Source of the DNA: Arthrobacter sp.
GTDB lineage: Bacteria; Actinomycetota; Actinomycetes; Actinomycetales; Micrococcaceae
Direction: 5' to 3'
Assembly: GCA_026393275.1 (NCBI GenBank)
Contig: JAPLAM010000010.1
Coordinates: 1 to 64,000 of the forward strand
DNA: 64,000 bases
Shown here: piece after piece, positions 9,256-18,872 of the stretch
Position numbering within the stretch: position 1 is the first letter of the stretch
Layout of the letters: every line of letters starts with the position of its first letter
The notes under the pieces: model-generated
Databases searched by the model: none
Told to the model about the DNA's origin: nothing
What the model saw: only the letters and a program-made list of their open reading frames with translations
Made by a program: the position numbers and the translations under genes

Positions 9256-10967
9256 ACTGGCTCTTTCTTGTCGGCGTCAAGCTTGGCTGCGGGTACGCGG
9301 TCGGCGTCGGTGAGCAGCTCTTCGAATTCGGCGTCGGGTCCCGGATCGCAGCCGGTGGCGCCGGCCTTCTCGGCCGGGTCCTCGTCGGCGTCGATGCCGG
9401 TCGAGCCGCCGTCGGGCGCCCCGCCGTCGCGCGCGGGGGTCCCGGACGCGACGTTCGCGGTCGCGGAAGCTGCCGCGGGCAGGCCGACAGGCTGTCCGAC
9501 AGTGTCGGGGCGCTCCAGCAGGTTCTTGCCCAGCTTGTCGGCGCCCGGAAGCTCGATCGGGTACTGGCCGGTGAAGCAGGCCGTGCACAGGCGTTCGCGC
9601 GGCTGGCGCGTGGCGCCGATCATGCCGTCCTCGGAGATGTAGGCCAGCGAGTCCGCGCCGATGGCCTGGGCGATCTCGTCGATCGTGGCGCCGTTGGCGA
9701 TCAGCTCCGCGCGGGACGCGAAGTCGATGCCGTAGAAGCACGGCCATTTCACCGGCGGGGAGGAGATCTTGATGTGCACCGAGGCGGCGCCGGCTTCCCG
9801 GAGCATCCGCACGATGGCGCGCTGGGTGTTGCCGCGGACGATCGAGTCGTCGACCACCACCACGCGCTTGCCGCGGATCACGGAGTCCAGCGCGTTGAGC
9901 TTGAGCCGGATGCCGAGCTGACGCAGCGTCTGGGAGGGCTGGATGAAGGTCCGGCCCACGTAGGCGTTCTTGACGAAGCCGTGCGCGAACGGGATGCCGG
10001 ATTCCTCGGCGTAGCCGACGGCGGCGGGGGTGCCGGACTCCGGCACCGGGATGACGATGTCGGCTTCCTGGGTGTTCTCGCGGGCCAGCTGGCGGCCCAT
10101 CTCCACGCGGGACTCGTACACGGAGCGGCCGGCGATGGCGGCGTCCGGGCGGGCGAGGTAGACGTACTCGAAGACGCAACCGGCCGGCGTCGGCTCGGCG
10201 AAGCGCTGCGAACGGACGCCCTGCTCGTCGATGGCGATGAACTCGCCGGGTTCGATCTCGCGGATGAAGCTCGCGCCGACGGTGGCGAGGGCGGACTGCT
10301 CAGAGGCGACCACCCAGCCGCGCTCCAGCCGGCCGAGGACCAGTGGGCGGATGCCATAGGTGTCGCGGGCGGCGTAGAGGGTGCCTTCATCCATGTAGAC
10401 AAAGCAGAAGCCGCCCTTGATCTTGGGCAGCAGCTCGAGGGAGGTCTGTTCGAGGGACTTGCCCTCCTCGCCCTCCAGCAGGGCGGTGACCAGGGCGGTG
10501 TCCGAGGTGTTGCCCTGCTTCATTTCGCCGCTGAGCTGGCCGGCGTTGCGGTCCATGATCATGGCCTTGAGCTCGGCTGTGTTGGTCAGGTTGCCGTTGT
10601 GCGCCAGGGCGACGGTGCCCGTGGCGGTGGCGCCGAGGGTGGGCTGGGCGTTGGCCCAGTGGCTCGCCCCGGTGGTGGAGTACCGGCAGTGCCCGACGGC
10701 CAGGTGCCCGGTCAGGGTGTTCAGCGTGGTCTCGTCGAAGACCTGGGACACCAGGCCCATGTCCTTGTAGACGTTGATCCGTTTGCCGTCGCTGGTGGCT
10801 ATACCAGCCGACTCCTGACCGCGGTGCTGTAGCGCGTACAGCCCGTAATAAGTGAGTTTTGCTACCTCTTCGCCGGGAGCCCAGACCCCGAAGACGCCAC
10901 AAGCGTCCTGCGGGCCCTTTTCGCCAGGGAGAAGATCATGAGAAAGTTTTCCATCGCCGCGTGCCAC
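9252..10967 (-). CDS. purF: Amidophosphoribosyltransferase
   Basis: Commits PRPP to purine synthesis by transferring glutamine-derived ammonia to make phosphoribosylamine. It has an N-terminal Ntn glutaminase domain whose nucleophile Cys23 (DACGVFGVWAP) follows a 22-residue propeptide that is normally cleaved. HRGQESAGIA and the C-terminal phosphoribosyltransferase PRPP loop VVVVDDSIVRG are also present. A CxxC-type Fe-S ligand region (RLCTACFTGQYP) is consistent with the B. subtilis-like iron-sulphur class. The 571 residues include an unusual Ala/Asp/Glu-rich tail of about 80 residues not needed for catalysis. The start is GTG at 10967. The tail codes into the purM start region (ATGA overlap). 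Confidence 0.96.
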   Translation of the reverse strand: MARGDGKLSHDLLPGEKGPQDACGVFGVWAPGEEVAKLTYYGLYALQHRGQESAGIATSDGKRINVYKDMGLVSQVFDETTLNTLTGHLAVGHCRYSTTGASHWANAQPTLGATATGTVALAHNGNLTNTAELKAMIMDRNAGQLSGEMKQGNTSDTALVTALLEGEEGKSLEQTSLELLPKIKGGFCFVYMDEGTLYAARDTYGIRPLVLGRLERGWVVASEQSALATVGASFIREIEPGEFIAIDEQGVRSQRFAEPTPAGCVFEYVYLARPDAAIAGRSVYESRVEMGRQLARENTQEADIVIPVPESGTPAAVGYAEESGIPFAHGFVKNAYVGRTFIQPSQTLRQLGIRLKLNALDSVIRGKRVVVVDDSIVRGNTQRAIVRMLREAGAASVHIKISSPPVKWPCFYGIDFASRAELIANGATIDEIAQAIGADSLAYISEDGMIGATRQPRERLCTACFTGQYPIELPGADKLGKNLLERPDTVGQPVGLPAAASATANVASGTPARDGGAPDGGSTGIDADEDPAEKAGATGCDPGPDAEFEELLTDADRVPAAKLDADKKEPV

Positions 10968-11029
10968 TGGTCAATTATCTCACGTTGTGCGCTAGGACTT
11001 TTCCGGCAGCCGGTTTGTGACCTGCCGGC

Positions 11030-11356
11030 CTAGGCTCGGTCCTCGCCGTCGGTCTCCGGAACCGAGTCGGGAACGGACTCGACGACGGCGCGCTCGGCGC
11101 GGCGGACGCTCAGCCGGTCCAGCACCAGCGCGACGACGGCGCCCAGGATGGCGCCGCCCGCGGCGCAGAAAGTCAGGAAGAAGCCGAAGACGGCGTTGGC
11201 GTCGTAGCGCTCGTCGGCGGGCAGGCCGTAGGCGATGACAGCGGCCACCGCGACGCCCACCAGAGCACCCGCGATCAGGAACGGGACATACTTCGGCGCG
11301 CGGCGGACGGTGACGGCGCGGCGTTCGGGCACAACGGGGGTGTCTTCAGAAGCCAT
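11030..11356 (-). CDS. Small two-helix membrane protein (unknown function)
   Basis: A 108-residue protein with a polar N-terminus, two hydrophobic segments (about 24-45, FLIAGALVGVAVAAVIAYGL; about 56-80, FGFFLTFCAAGGAILGAVVALVLD) and an acidic C-terminal tail. It is not recognised beyond being a conserved type of small actinobacterial membrane protein often found upstream of purF. The ATG at 11356 (MASEDTP) is preferred over a start 9 codons earlier. It is transcribed in the same direction as purF, 62 nt upstream of its start, and may be cotranscribed. Confidence 0.65.
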   Translation of the reverse strand: MASEDTPVVPERRAVTVRRAPKYVPFLIAGALVGVAVAAVIAYGLPADERYDANAVFGFFLTFCAAGGAILGAVVALVLDRLSVRRAERAVVESVPDSVPETDGEDRA

Positions 11357-11548
11357 GCCGTTAAGCCTACTGCCCCCGGGCACTGCTGTTTTCGCGCCGA
11401 TTCCGGACGTTCGCGCCCCGGCTCCGCCGCGCGTCCGCCGCGTGTCCGTCCGATTGAGTGGCGGACATCCGGAAGCCTAGCGGGAACGCTGATAGCAGGG
11501 CAGACTAGGGGATGGGGGAGGGTGCGGTCCGGATTTTAAGGACGCACC

Positions 11549-12397
11549 ATGTCAGTCACAGCGAACAGCATCCGTGACCAGCAGCGCATCATCTGGGACC
11601 AGTTCGCGGCGGGCTGGAAGAAATGGGATGCCGAACTGCTCGGCTGGCACCGCCCGTTCGGCGACGCCATGATTCAGGATTCCCGGTTGCGGCCGGACTC
11701 ATCCGTGCTGGACGTCGCGGCGGGTTCCGGGGAGCCGGGTCTCACCGTGGCGGCGCTGGTACCGCAGGGGGACGTGGTCCTGGCCGACATTTCGGCCGGA
11801 ATGTTGCAGGTGGCCAGGGAGAAGGCGTCGGCCAGGGGGCTGGCCAATGTCAGCTTCAGCGTGTGCGCCTCCGCGGAACTTCCCTTCGACGATGCAATGT
11901 TCGACGCCGTGCTGTGCCGCTTCGGCTTCAATTTCTTCCCCGAAATGCGGGCCGCACTGCGGGAAATGGTCCGGACGGCGAAGCCCGGGGCGAGGATCAG
12001 CGCCGCTGTCTGGGGCAAGGCAGCCGGGAACCCCTGGGCAAGCCTGGTCCTCGGCACACTCGCGCACCACACGGAGTTGCCGCAGCCACCCGCGAGCAGC
12101 ACGGGGCTGTTCCGCTGTTCCGCCCCCGGCTTCATGGCCCGGTTATTCAGGGAAGCCGGCCTGGTGGACGTGGCGGAGCGGACGGTCAGCACGGACCTGG
12201 TGCTCGACTCCCCGGAAAGCTACTGGGAGTTCATGGAGGACATCGCGACCACTGTCGCTATGGGCCTGGCCAAGGCGGATAAGGAAGCCCGGTCGCTGAT
12301 CCGCTCGGACGTGTTCCAATTGCTGGGCCGCTATGAGCATCAGGGTGCGCTTAGGCTGCGGTCGACGGCGACGATTGTGGCCGGGACCCGGGCGTAA
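11549..12397 (+). CDS. Class I SAM-dependent methyltransferase
   Basis: A 282-residue Rossmann-fold methyltransferase of the UbiE/Methyltransf_11 type. Motif I is VLDVAAGSGEPG (about 54-65), with an acidic residue after strand 2 (VLADISAGML) and a post-motif segment DAVLCRFGFNFFPEMRAALREMVR where motif III is expected. The substrate cannot be read from sequence; relatives act on quinones, small metabolites or sterols. The start at 11549 is 27 nt after the last clear purine run. It is a single gene, with no partners within 70 nt on the same strand. Confidence 0.82.
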   Translation: MSVTANSIRDQQRIIWDQFAAGWKKWDAELLGWHRPFGDAMIQDSRLRPDSSVLDVAAGSGEPGLTVAALVPQGDVVLADISAGMLQVAREKASARGLANVSFSVCASAELPFDDAMFDAVLCRFGFNFFPEMRAALREMVRTAKPGARISAAVWGKAAGNPWASLVLGTLAHHTELPQPPASSTGLFRCSAPGFMARLFREAGLVDVAERTVSTDLVLDSPESYWEFMEDIATTVAMGLAKADKEARSLIRSDVFQLLGRYEHQGALRLRSTATIVAGTRA

Positions 12398-12467
12398 GCG
12401 GATTCCGCGACCGGCATACGTCGTTGTGGGTGCGTACCGCTAGGTAGGCGCGGCCAGGCTGGCACGG

Positions 12468-12902
12468 CTAGGCCGGAACGGCTGGCCCGGAGGCATCGGC
12501 GATGATGGCCCGCACGGAATTATTGCGCTTTTCGTGCGTTAGCTCCGCCAAGCCCAAAGCCTCCAGCAGGGGCGGCAGGTACATGCCGAACCGGCCGCGG
12601 TACCCGTTCCGCAGTCCGTACCACCCGTGCACGGGATTATCCGGGCTCCGTCCCCACGCCTCGACGGTTCCTTCTGCGGCCTGCTTGTTCTCGTCCGCCG
12701 CGCCCAAGGGCACCCAGTCGTCTTTTTCCATCAGCCACAGCTGAAGATCTTCGAGGGCTCGGAGGTGGTACTTCAACGTGGTGGAGCCGACTTGGCACAC
12801 CAGGGCGGGGGGATCGGATTGCTCGTCCCGGTACATCGTGTACTCGGAAGTCCCCGGCGCTGTCTTGAGCGCCCAGGGATCCTGCTTGGTGCCAGTTGCC
12901 AT
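12468..12902 (-). CDS. Conserved actinobacterial hypothetical protein
   Basis: A 144-residue soluble protein, not recognised as an enzyme. It begins MATGTKQDPWALKTAPGTSEY and has regularly spaced Trp residues (WLMEKDDWVPLG, WGRSP, WYGL). The compact charged body, without membrane or signal segments, resembles short actinobacterial proteins of unassigned DUF type. It is convergent with the methyltransferase and in the same direction as the downstream bcp gene, 80 nt away. No function is proposed. Confidence 0.62.
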   Translation of the reverse strand: MATGTKQDPWALKTAPGTSEYTMYRDEQSDPPALVCQVGSTTLKYHLRALEDLQLWLMEKDDWVPLGAADENKQAAEGTVEAWGRSPDNPVHGWYGLRNGYRGRFGMYLPPLLEALGLAELTHEKRNNSVRAIIADASGPAVPA

Positions 12903-12980
12903 TTGGTCCGCCTTCGGGTTTGGCCGCTTTTGGCGCTGCTTGGTCCGAGCCTACCCAGTGCGCCCGGCGGGCGCGAGAGC

Positions 12981-13460
12981 TCAGACGCCCAGCTGGTCCT
13001 TCAGCGCGGCGACGTGGCCCTCGGCCTTGACCTTGTACTGCGCCAGCTTCACGTTGCCCTCGGGATCGAGAACCACGGTGGAACGGACGATCCCTTCGGT
13101 GATCTCACCGCGGATCAGATTCTCACCCCAGGCGCCGTAGGCGAGGGCGACGGCGTGGTCCTCGTCGGAGAGCAGCGGGAAGGTCAGGGCGTAGTCGCCG
13201 GTGAAGTGGGACAGCGCCTCGGGTGCGTCCGGCGAGATGCCCAGCACCTCGTAGCCGGAGCCCTGCAGCGACGCCAGGCTGTCGCGGAAGTCGCAGGCTT
13301 CGGTGGTGCAGCCCGGGGTGGCGGCCTTCGGGTAGAAGTACACGATGACGTTCTTGCCGCGGTACTCGGCGAGGGATACCGGCTTGCCTTCGGCGTCGGG
13401 GAGCGTGAAGTCGGGGGCCGGGGTTCCGGGCTGGAGCTTGACGGTGAGGTTCTGGCTCAT
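12981..13460 (-). CDS. bcp: Thioredoxin-dependent thiol peroxidase (Bcp/PrxQ peroxiredoxin)
   Basis: Reduces H2O2 and organic hydroperoxides with electrons from thioredoxin. The peroxidatic cysteine is Cys51 in ATPGCTTEACDF and the likely resolving cysteine is Cys56, the C-x4-C spacing of atypical two-Cys PrxQ enzymes. The N-terminal APDFTLPDAEGKPVSL and the ...VRSTVVLDPEGNV strand complete the fold. The length is 159 residues, as expected. The ATG at 13460 has AAGGA 5-6 nt upstream; an extension to 13583 would run into low-complexity GCC repeats and is rejected. Confidence 0.93.
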   Translation of the reverse strand: MSQNLTVKLQPGTPAPDFTLPDAEGKPVSLAEYRGKNVIVYFYPKAATPGCTTEACDFRDSLASLQGSGYEVLGISPDAPEALSHFTGDYALTFPLLSDEDHAVALAYGAWGENLIRGEITEGIVRSTVVLDPEGNVKLAQYKVKAEGHVAALKDQLGV

Positions 13461-13583
13461 GGGGGTCCTTCGCTGGGAGGCGGTTTGGAAATCGGTCTGT
13501 GGTGCACAACACCACCGGCGGATTCGGTATTCCGACGACGGCGGCGGCCGCCACGGCGGCGGCGGCCGCAAAGCGGCTAGCAC

Positions 13584-14378
13584 TCAGAACGGGTGGTCGC
13601 GGGCCCAGCCGAACGCGTCCTCGGCCGGTCCCGTGCATTCCAGGCTGATGTGGCCGGTGTAGCCGAGCGCCCGGCTGCGGGAGAGCCACTGCGCGAGCGG
13701 GAGGGTGCCGGTGCCGGGGGCGCCGCGGCCGGGCGAGTCTGCGATCTGGATGTGGCCGAACTCGCCCGCGTGCTGCTCGATGACCGCGCCGACGTCGTCC
13801 CCGTTGACGGACAAGTGGTAGAAATCGGCCAGGAACGCGACGTTTTCCGCGCCGGTCTCCGCCCGCACCCGGGAGACCAGGGCCAGGGCATCGGCCGCCG
13901 TGCGCAACGGGTAGCGCGGCGCGGCGCTGACGGATTCCAGCAGCACGGTGCCGCCGATCCGCGCGACGGCGGCCGCCGCCACGGCCAGGTTCCGGACACC
14001 CAGCTCGTCCTGCTTCGCGGCCGATTCGCCATCGACCCGGTTGCCGAAGAGGGCATTGAAAGAGGTGCAGCCGAGGCTCCCGCCCAGGCCCACGACGGCG
14101 TCGATGTTGTCGCGGAACTCGGCCGAGCGGGCGGGCCACGAGGCCAGGCCGCGGTCCCCGCCGGGCATGTTCCCGGCCGCGAAGTTCAATCCCGTGAGCT
14201 GCACCCCTGCGTCGGTGATGGCCCGCTCGAACGCAGTGACCTCGGCGTCGGACGGGACGGCACCGTCAAAGGGCCACCAGAACTCGACGGCGTCGAACCC
14301 GGCAGCCTTCACTGCCGCCGGCCGCTCCAGAAGGGGGAGTTCGGTCAGCAGGATGGAGCAGTTCACGGTGTAGCTCAT
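13584..14378 (-). CDS. hyi: Hydroxypyruvate isomerase family TIM-barrel protein
   Basis: A 264-residue xylose-isomerase-like TIM barrel of the Hyi/OtnI group, which interconverts hydroxypyruvate and tartronate semialdehyde or isomerises related 2-keto sugars. Matching features are the N-terminal YTVNCSILLTELPLLERP, AAGFDAVEFWWPF, FNALFGNR, the conserved metal-site segments LLESVS and FLADFYHLSVNGDD, and ADSPGRGAPGTG (substrate phosphate/carboxylate loop). The length agrees with E. coli Hyi (258). No glyoxylate carboligase neighbours are present, so the physiological substrate is uncertain. It is 123 nt upstream of bcp and probably has its own promoter. Confidence 0.8.
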   Translation of the reverse strand: MSYTVNCSILLTELPLLERPAAVKAAGFDAVEFWWPFDGAVPSDAEVTAFERAITDAGVQLTGLNFAAGNMPGGDRGLASWPARSAEFRDNIDAVVGLGGSLGCTSFNALFGNRVDGESAAKQDELGVRNLAVAAAAVARIGGTVLLESVSAAPRYPLRTAADALALVSRVRAETGAENVAFLADFYHLSVNGDDVGAVIEQHAGEFGHIQIADSPGRGAPGTGTLPLAQWLSRSRALGYTGHISLECTGPAEDAFGWARDHPF

Positions 14379-14489
14379 CGTATTAGTCCTTGCGGAATGC
14401 GCCGCGTGCGCGGTCGATGTGGTCGGTTGATCGGGCTGACAGCTTTTTCACAGCCTAGGCATAAGTGGCGCGGCTAGCTTGGAGCCATT

Positions 14490-15494
14490 ATGAAAGAGCA
14501 CACGCCGCGTCAAGGGCCACGGCCCATCAAGGAGAGACGCTCCCGCAGGGCGCGCCGCCGGGTCCTGCTGGGGGCGTGTACTGCGGTCCTGGCCGTGGCG
14601 TTGGCGGCCACCGTTTACACCTCGGCCGAGGCCCGCTCAGCAGCGGGGCGCCCGACGACGTCGAGCACGACGGCGTCGACCGCAGCCGCCCCGGCCCCGA
14701 CGTCGACCGCAGCCGTGGCGCCCGCCCCGACCGCGACGCTGGCCCCCACGGCGACCCCGGCCGCGACCCCGGCCGCCGCCCCGACGCCGGCGCCCGCTGC
14801 GGGAGGCGTCGGCCCGGCCCTGGACGCCGAGCTGAACGCCATCATCGACGCCAATGGCGGCTACCAGATCGGCGTGTCCCTGATCGACCTGGCGGACGGC
14901 ACTGTGCACGACTACGGCGTCCAGCAGCCGTTCGAGGCGGCCAGCACCGCCAAGGTCCTGGCTGCCGCGGCCTTCTACCACCTGGTCGAATCGGGCGGCG
15001 CGTCCCTCAACGAGCCGATGGGGGCCTGGACCGCCGGGTTCCAGCTCAAGGAGATGATCCAGGACAGCGACAACGATTCCTGGTCCCTGATCATGGACGC
15101 CGTCGGCCACCAGCAGCTCAGCGACTACGCGGCGTCGATCGGGGTCAACTACAGCCCGGAATCCAACACGCTGACGCCCGCCGAGATGGCCCGGGTCATG
15201 GCCGCGCTCTACTCGGGAAAGCTGCTCGATAAGGACGACACCGCGGAGCTGTTGTCCTATATGCAGAACACCAACTATGAATCCCTCATCCCCGAGGCCG
15301 CCCCCGCAGACGTCGAGGTCTACCACAAATACGGGTTGCTGGACGGGGAGCTGCACGACGCCGGAATCCTCACAAAGAACGGCAGCGCCTACGCCCTCGT
15401 CATCTACACCAAGGGCGACAGCGACGGCGACATCCCGCAACGGACCGACGTCATCCACCAGCTCACCCGCGCCGTCACCGACGCCGTCTTCTAG
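14490..15494 (+). CDS. Exported beta-lactamase-like serine hydrolase (class A fold)
   Basis: A 334-residue protein with an Arg-rich N-terminus (RRARRR) and one hydrophobic signal/anchor helix (about 25-41), followed by a Pro/Ala/Thr-rich linker of about 60 residues. A penicillin-binding/beta-lactamase-fold domain follows (about 115-334). The three active-site boxes are visible: STAK at 152-155 (nucleophile Ser152), SDN at 193-195 and KYG at 280-282. The class A Glu166 box is not obvious, so cell-wall hydrolase or transpeptidase-like activity is as plausible as true beta-lactamase activity. A paralogue with the same layout lies at 29260-30171. Confidence 0.82.
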   Translation: MKEHTPRQGPRPIKERRSRRARRRVLLGACTAVLAVALAATVYTSAEARSAAGRPTTSSTTASTAAAPAPTSTAAVAPAPTATLAPTATPAATPAAAPTPAPAAGGVGPALDAELNAIIDANGGYQIGVSLIDLADGTVHDYGVQQPFEAASTAKVLAAAAFYHLVESGGASLNEPMGAWTAGFQLKEMIQDSDNDSWSLIMDAVGHQQLSDYAASIGVNYSPESNTLTPAEMARVMAALYSGKLLDKDDTAELLSYMQNTNYESLIPEAAPADVEVYHKYGLLDGELHDAGILTKNGSAYALVIYTKGDSDGDIPQRTDVIHQLTRAVTDAVF

Positions 15495-15528
15495 GCACCC
15501 GGGGTGCCACAGGGCGGTTGCCCCGGTG

Positions 15529-16053
15529 CTATTCGGCCGGGTACCAAACCCGTTGGCCGTCGACGCGGGCGAAGGAGGTCAGGGTGTGGGGTTTGGCGGA
15601 TTTCTCCGTCATGATGTCCAACACCTCGACATCCCGGACCAGGAGCGCGTCACCGATCAGCGAACGGTGGCAGCGCCACGGGACCGCTTCGGCGCACATG
15701 ATGGCCGCATCGTTGGTCCGTCCGTGTTCCAGCAGTTCACCGACGGCGGCGGAAAACTCTGCGGTCTGCATGTAGTCCGCGTAGCCACGGAACGACGCAT
15801 TCCGCCACGCGCCATTGGGACTGCTTTTGTTGGTGTGCCGCAGACCGCCGAGGGATTCCATCCGCCGGTAGGTGATCCCGCTGGCACGCACGCTCGGCGC
15901 GAGCGCGTCCGCGTTGAACTGCGGGTTGTGCCGCGACTTCGGAACGGTCCGCACATCGATCAGCTTCTTGATGCCGTGGGCCTTGAGGATGCCGATGAAT
16001 TCGTCGATGGGATGAGTGGAGTGGCCCACCGTGAAGATGGTCATGTCCGTCAT
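15529..16053 (-). CDS. DUF488 family protein
   Basis: A 174-residue cytosolic protein with the DUF488 signature: an opening strand IFTVGHSTHPIDEFIGILKAHGI, IDVRTVPKSRHNPQFN, and a C-terminal cysteine box CAEAVPWRCHRSLIGD. Members have been linked to stress and DNA-associated functions, but no reaction is established. The start could be ATG 16053 or the second ATG at 16044. It is divergent from the glycosylase-like gene at 16148, with 94 nt between them. Confidence 0.87.
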   Translation of the reverse strand: MTDMTIFTVGHSTHPIDEFIGILKAHGIKKLIDVRTVPKSRHNPQFNADALAPSVRASGITYRRMESLGGLRHTNKSSPNGAWRNASFRGYADYMQTAEFSAAVGELLEHGRTNDAAIMCAEAVPWRCHRSLIGDALLVRDVEVLDIMTEKSAKPHTLTSFARVDGQRVWYPAE

Positions 16054-16147
16054 GCCCCCATGCTAGGCGCTATGAGCGGCGGTGTCGGCGGCGAAGCGGC
16101 CCGGATAGTCTGATGGGCCTACGAGCTGCCAAGGAAACGGGCACCAC

Positions 16148-16798
16148 ATGACTACAGCCACCATCCCTGCCTTCGTCCGCCGGCTTGCGGCCGTGGAAAC
16201 AGGGCCGGGCTGCGCGAACTTCTTCGACCACACCGTGCCCGCGAATGCGCTCCGCCGACGGAACCTGGAGACCTACCTGCAGGCCATGCTGGATCGCGCT
16301 CCGAAGGTGCTGCTGGTGGGCGAGGCCCCCGGCTTCAGGGGCATGAAGATCACCGGGATTCCCTTCACCAGCCGCACCATCCTCGAGCGGGGCGGTGACG
16401 GGTTTGGCCTGTTCGGGCCGGGAAAGGGATCTGTGCTTCCGCCGGACCCTGACGGTGTTGCTGCCGAACCGACGGCCACGGTGATGTGGGAGGTCCTGGC
16501 CGAGCTGGACTTCCTTCCGCTGCTCTGGAGCGCGTGCCCGTGGCATACCCATCTGCCCGGTCTGCCCCTGTCCAACCGCACTCCCACGGCCTCCGAGACA
16601 GCCCTCGGAAGCCCGTTCTGGCAGGCGCTGGCCGAGGACTTCTCGATCGAGACCGTGGTGGCCGTGGGCAACGTGGCGCACCGAAGCCTGCAGCGGGGCG
16701 GCTTCGACGCGCCGAAAATCCGGCACCCTTCACACGGCGGCCGTGCCGGGTTCAAGCGGGGACTGCAGGAACTGCTCGACGCCGGGATGCCTCGCTAG
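16148..16798 (+). CDS. Uracil-DNA-glycosylase superfamily protein
   Basis: A 216-residue protein of the UDG fold. The segment VLLVGEAPGFRGMKITGIPF (about 54-73) carries the GEAPG water-activating/phosphate-contact motif, and IRHPSHGGRAGFKRGL near the C-terminus corresponds to the catalytic HPSxx box. The middle (PLLWSACPWHTH) has the strand and turn expected before the base-recognition site. The [4Fe-4S] cysteines of family 4/5 enzymes are absent, so it is a divergent or single-domain UDG-like protein. DNA base-excision repair is likely but not proven. Confidence 0.75.
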   Translation: MTTATIPAFVRRLAAVETGPGCANFFDHTVPANALRRRNLETYLQAMLDRAPKVLLVGEAPGFRGMKITGIPFTSRTILERGGDGFGLFGPGKGSVLPPDPDGVAAEPTATVMWEVLAELDFLPLLWSACPWHTHLPGLPLSNRTPTASETALGSPFWQALAEDFSIETVVAVGNVAHRSLQRGGFDAPKIRHPSHGGRAGFKRGLQELLDAGMPR

Positions 16799-16829
16799 GA
16801 GTTTCGCCCCGAGTGCGCCGGCCGGACCC

Positions 16830-17747
<918 letters not shown>

Positions 17748-18872
17748 TCAGACCCGGGCGTCTGCCCTGCCGGCGGCGGATACGGAAGCGCGTCCGTCCG
17801 CTGCCTGGTGGAGGAGGTCCTCGGCCAGGGCGGCCCACTGGGGCCGGAAGGAATAGAGGCAGCCGAGCCGTAGCCGGGCCGCATCGGCGTAGGCATCGAA
17901 GCGTGCCGGGGTGACCCGCAGTTCCTCGGCGGCCGCGATGACCTGGCGGCGTGCGCCCCGGTACCGCTCGGCTGTCAGGCGCCGTTGACGCAGGCGCAGT
18001 TCAAGGTGGACAGCCAGGTTTGCGAGGTCGGCGGCGGCCTCCGCCAGCCCGGCCTCGTCAAAGTCCAGCAAGCCCAGGGGAGCATCGGGCGCTGTCGCGA
18101 AAATCTGCTTGTCATGGAGGTCCCCGTGGGACCACACCAGCGGATCAGGGCGGGTCCGCAGCATCTGCTCTGCGATCCGCCCTGCGGCTGAACTTACCCC
18201 GTCCTGCTGGGCCCGGGCCGCCGGTACATCCTGGGCGTGCAGCAACCACCGGTCCACCATGCGTTGCAGGTTTTCGAGTTCGACGGCGGCCGTGCGGGGT
18301 GCCAGCGCCGCCAGCGACGAACGGAACGCGGCAGTGCCGGCCAGGGACTGCTGACGGACCCAACCGCGGGACCATTTTTGCCAGATGGCTTCGAACTCGT
18401 CGTCGCTGACCGCGGGGTCGTTTCCCAGCTCGAACAGCGGGCGGCCGGGCAGGGCTGTGATGAGGAGGCAGCCCCGGGTGTACGAAACGACCTCAGGGCT
18501 AAGGAAGTCCCCTGCAGCCAGGAACGCGTACGTCCGGGTGTGCCGGTCCGCGGCTTCGTCGGACTGCCGGGGCCGGAAGATCTTGAAATAGCGGTCGCCG
18601 GCCCGGACCACGGCCCGCTTGTGGGCCCGGTGCACCACTACCTCGCCCAGCGGTTCCACCTGGGCCAGGGCGGGCAGGCGCCGGTCGCTGCCCTGAGGGA
18701 GCAGCTCCAGCGCTCCGGCCCGGAAATGCGCGGCCCGGACGCCGGCCCGTCCGGGCGCCGCAAGTTCCATGCTGTAGTCCCCCGCGGTGGGTTCGGGCCA
18801 CGCCCGCCGGACCAGCCATTGCGCTCCTTCCGCGTCCTGGACGGAGAGCGGGACGGGCGGGTGCCAGCTCAT
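17748..18872 (-). CDS. APH-fold phosphotransferase-like protein (last gene of the glycan/export operon)
   Basis: A 374-residue protein of the aminoglycoside/choline kinase superfamily. Its N-terminal beta-rich part (about 1-100) contains an ATP-site-like Lys97 in YFKIFRP. The catalytic loop is HGDLHDKQ at 249-256 (Asp251 as base) and the Mg loop is LLDFDEA (Asp270/Asp272). The Asn that normally ends the Brenner loop is Gln256. It is collinear with its neighbour at 18869-19978: HGD falls at residue 249 in both and both begin with MSW, so they are recent paralogues. The ATG overlaps the previous stop by 4 nt. The likely substrate is a sugar or sugar-alcohol of the glycan made by this operon, which is inference. 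Confidence 0.8.
   Translation of the reverse strand: MSWHPPVPLSVQDAEGAQWLVRRAWPEPTAGDYSMELAAPGRAGVRAAHFRAGALELLPQGSDRRLPALAQVEPLGEVVVHRAHKRAVVRAGDRYFKIFRPRQSDEAADRHTRTYAFLAAGDFLSPEVVSYTRGCLLITALPGRPLFELGNDPAVSDDEFEAIWQKWSRGWVRQQSLAGTAAFRSSLAALAPRTAAVELENLQRMVDRWLLHAQDVPAARAQQDGVSSAAGRIAEQMLRTRPDPLVWSHGDLHDKQIFATAPDAPLGLLDFDEAGLAEAAADLANLAVHLELRLRQRRLTAERYRGARRQVIAAAEELRVTPARFDAYADAARLRLGCLYSFRPQWAALAEDLLHQAADGRASVSAAGRADARV

Noticed and set aside
8230-9642. A 470-codon plus-strand frame
   Set aside because: It covers purM and the end of purF in antisense; both of those are certain, so this is a shadow.
13500-13580. GCGGCGGCC low-complexity run upstream of bcp
   Set aside because: It could be read as an N-terminal extension of bcp, but the ribosome site and the family length place the start at 13460. 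The run is simple-sequence DNA.
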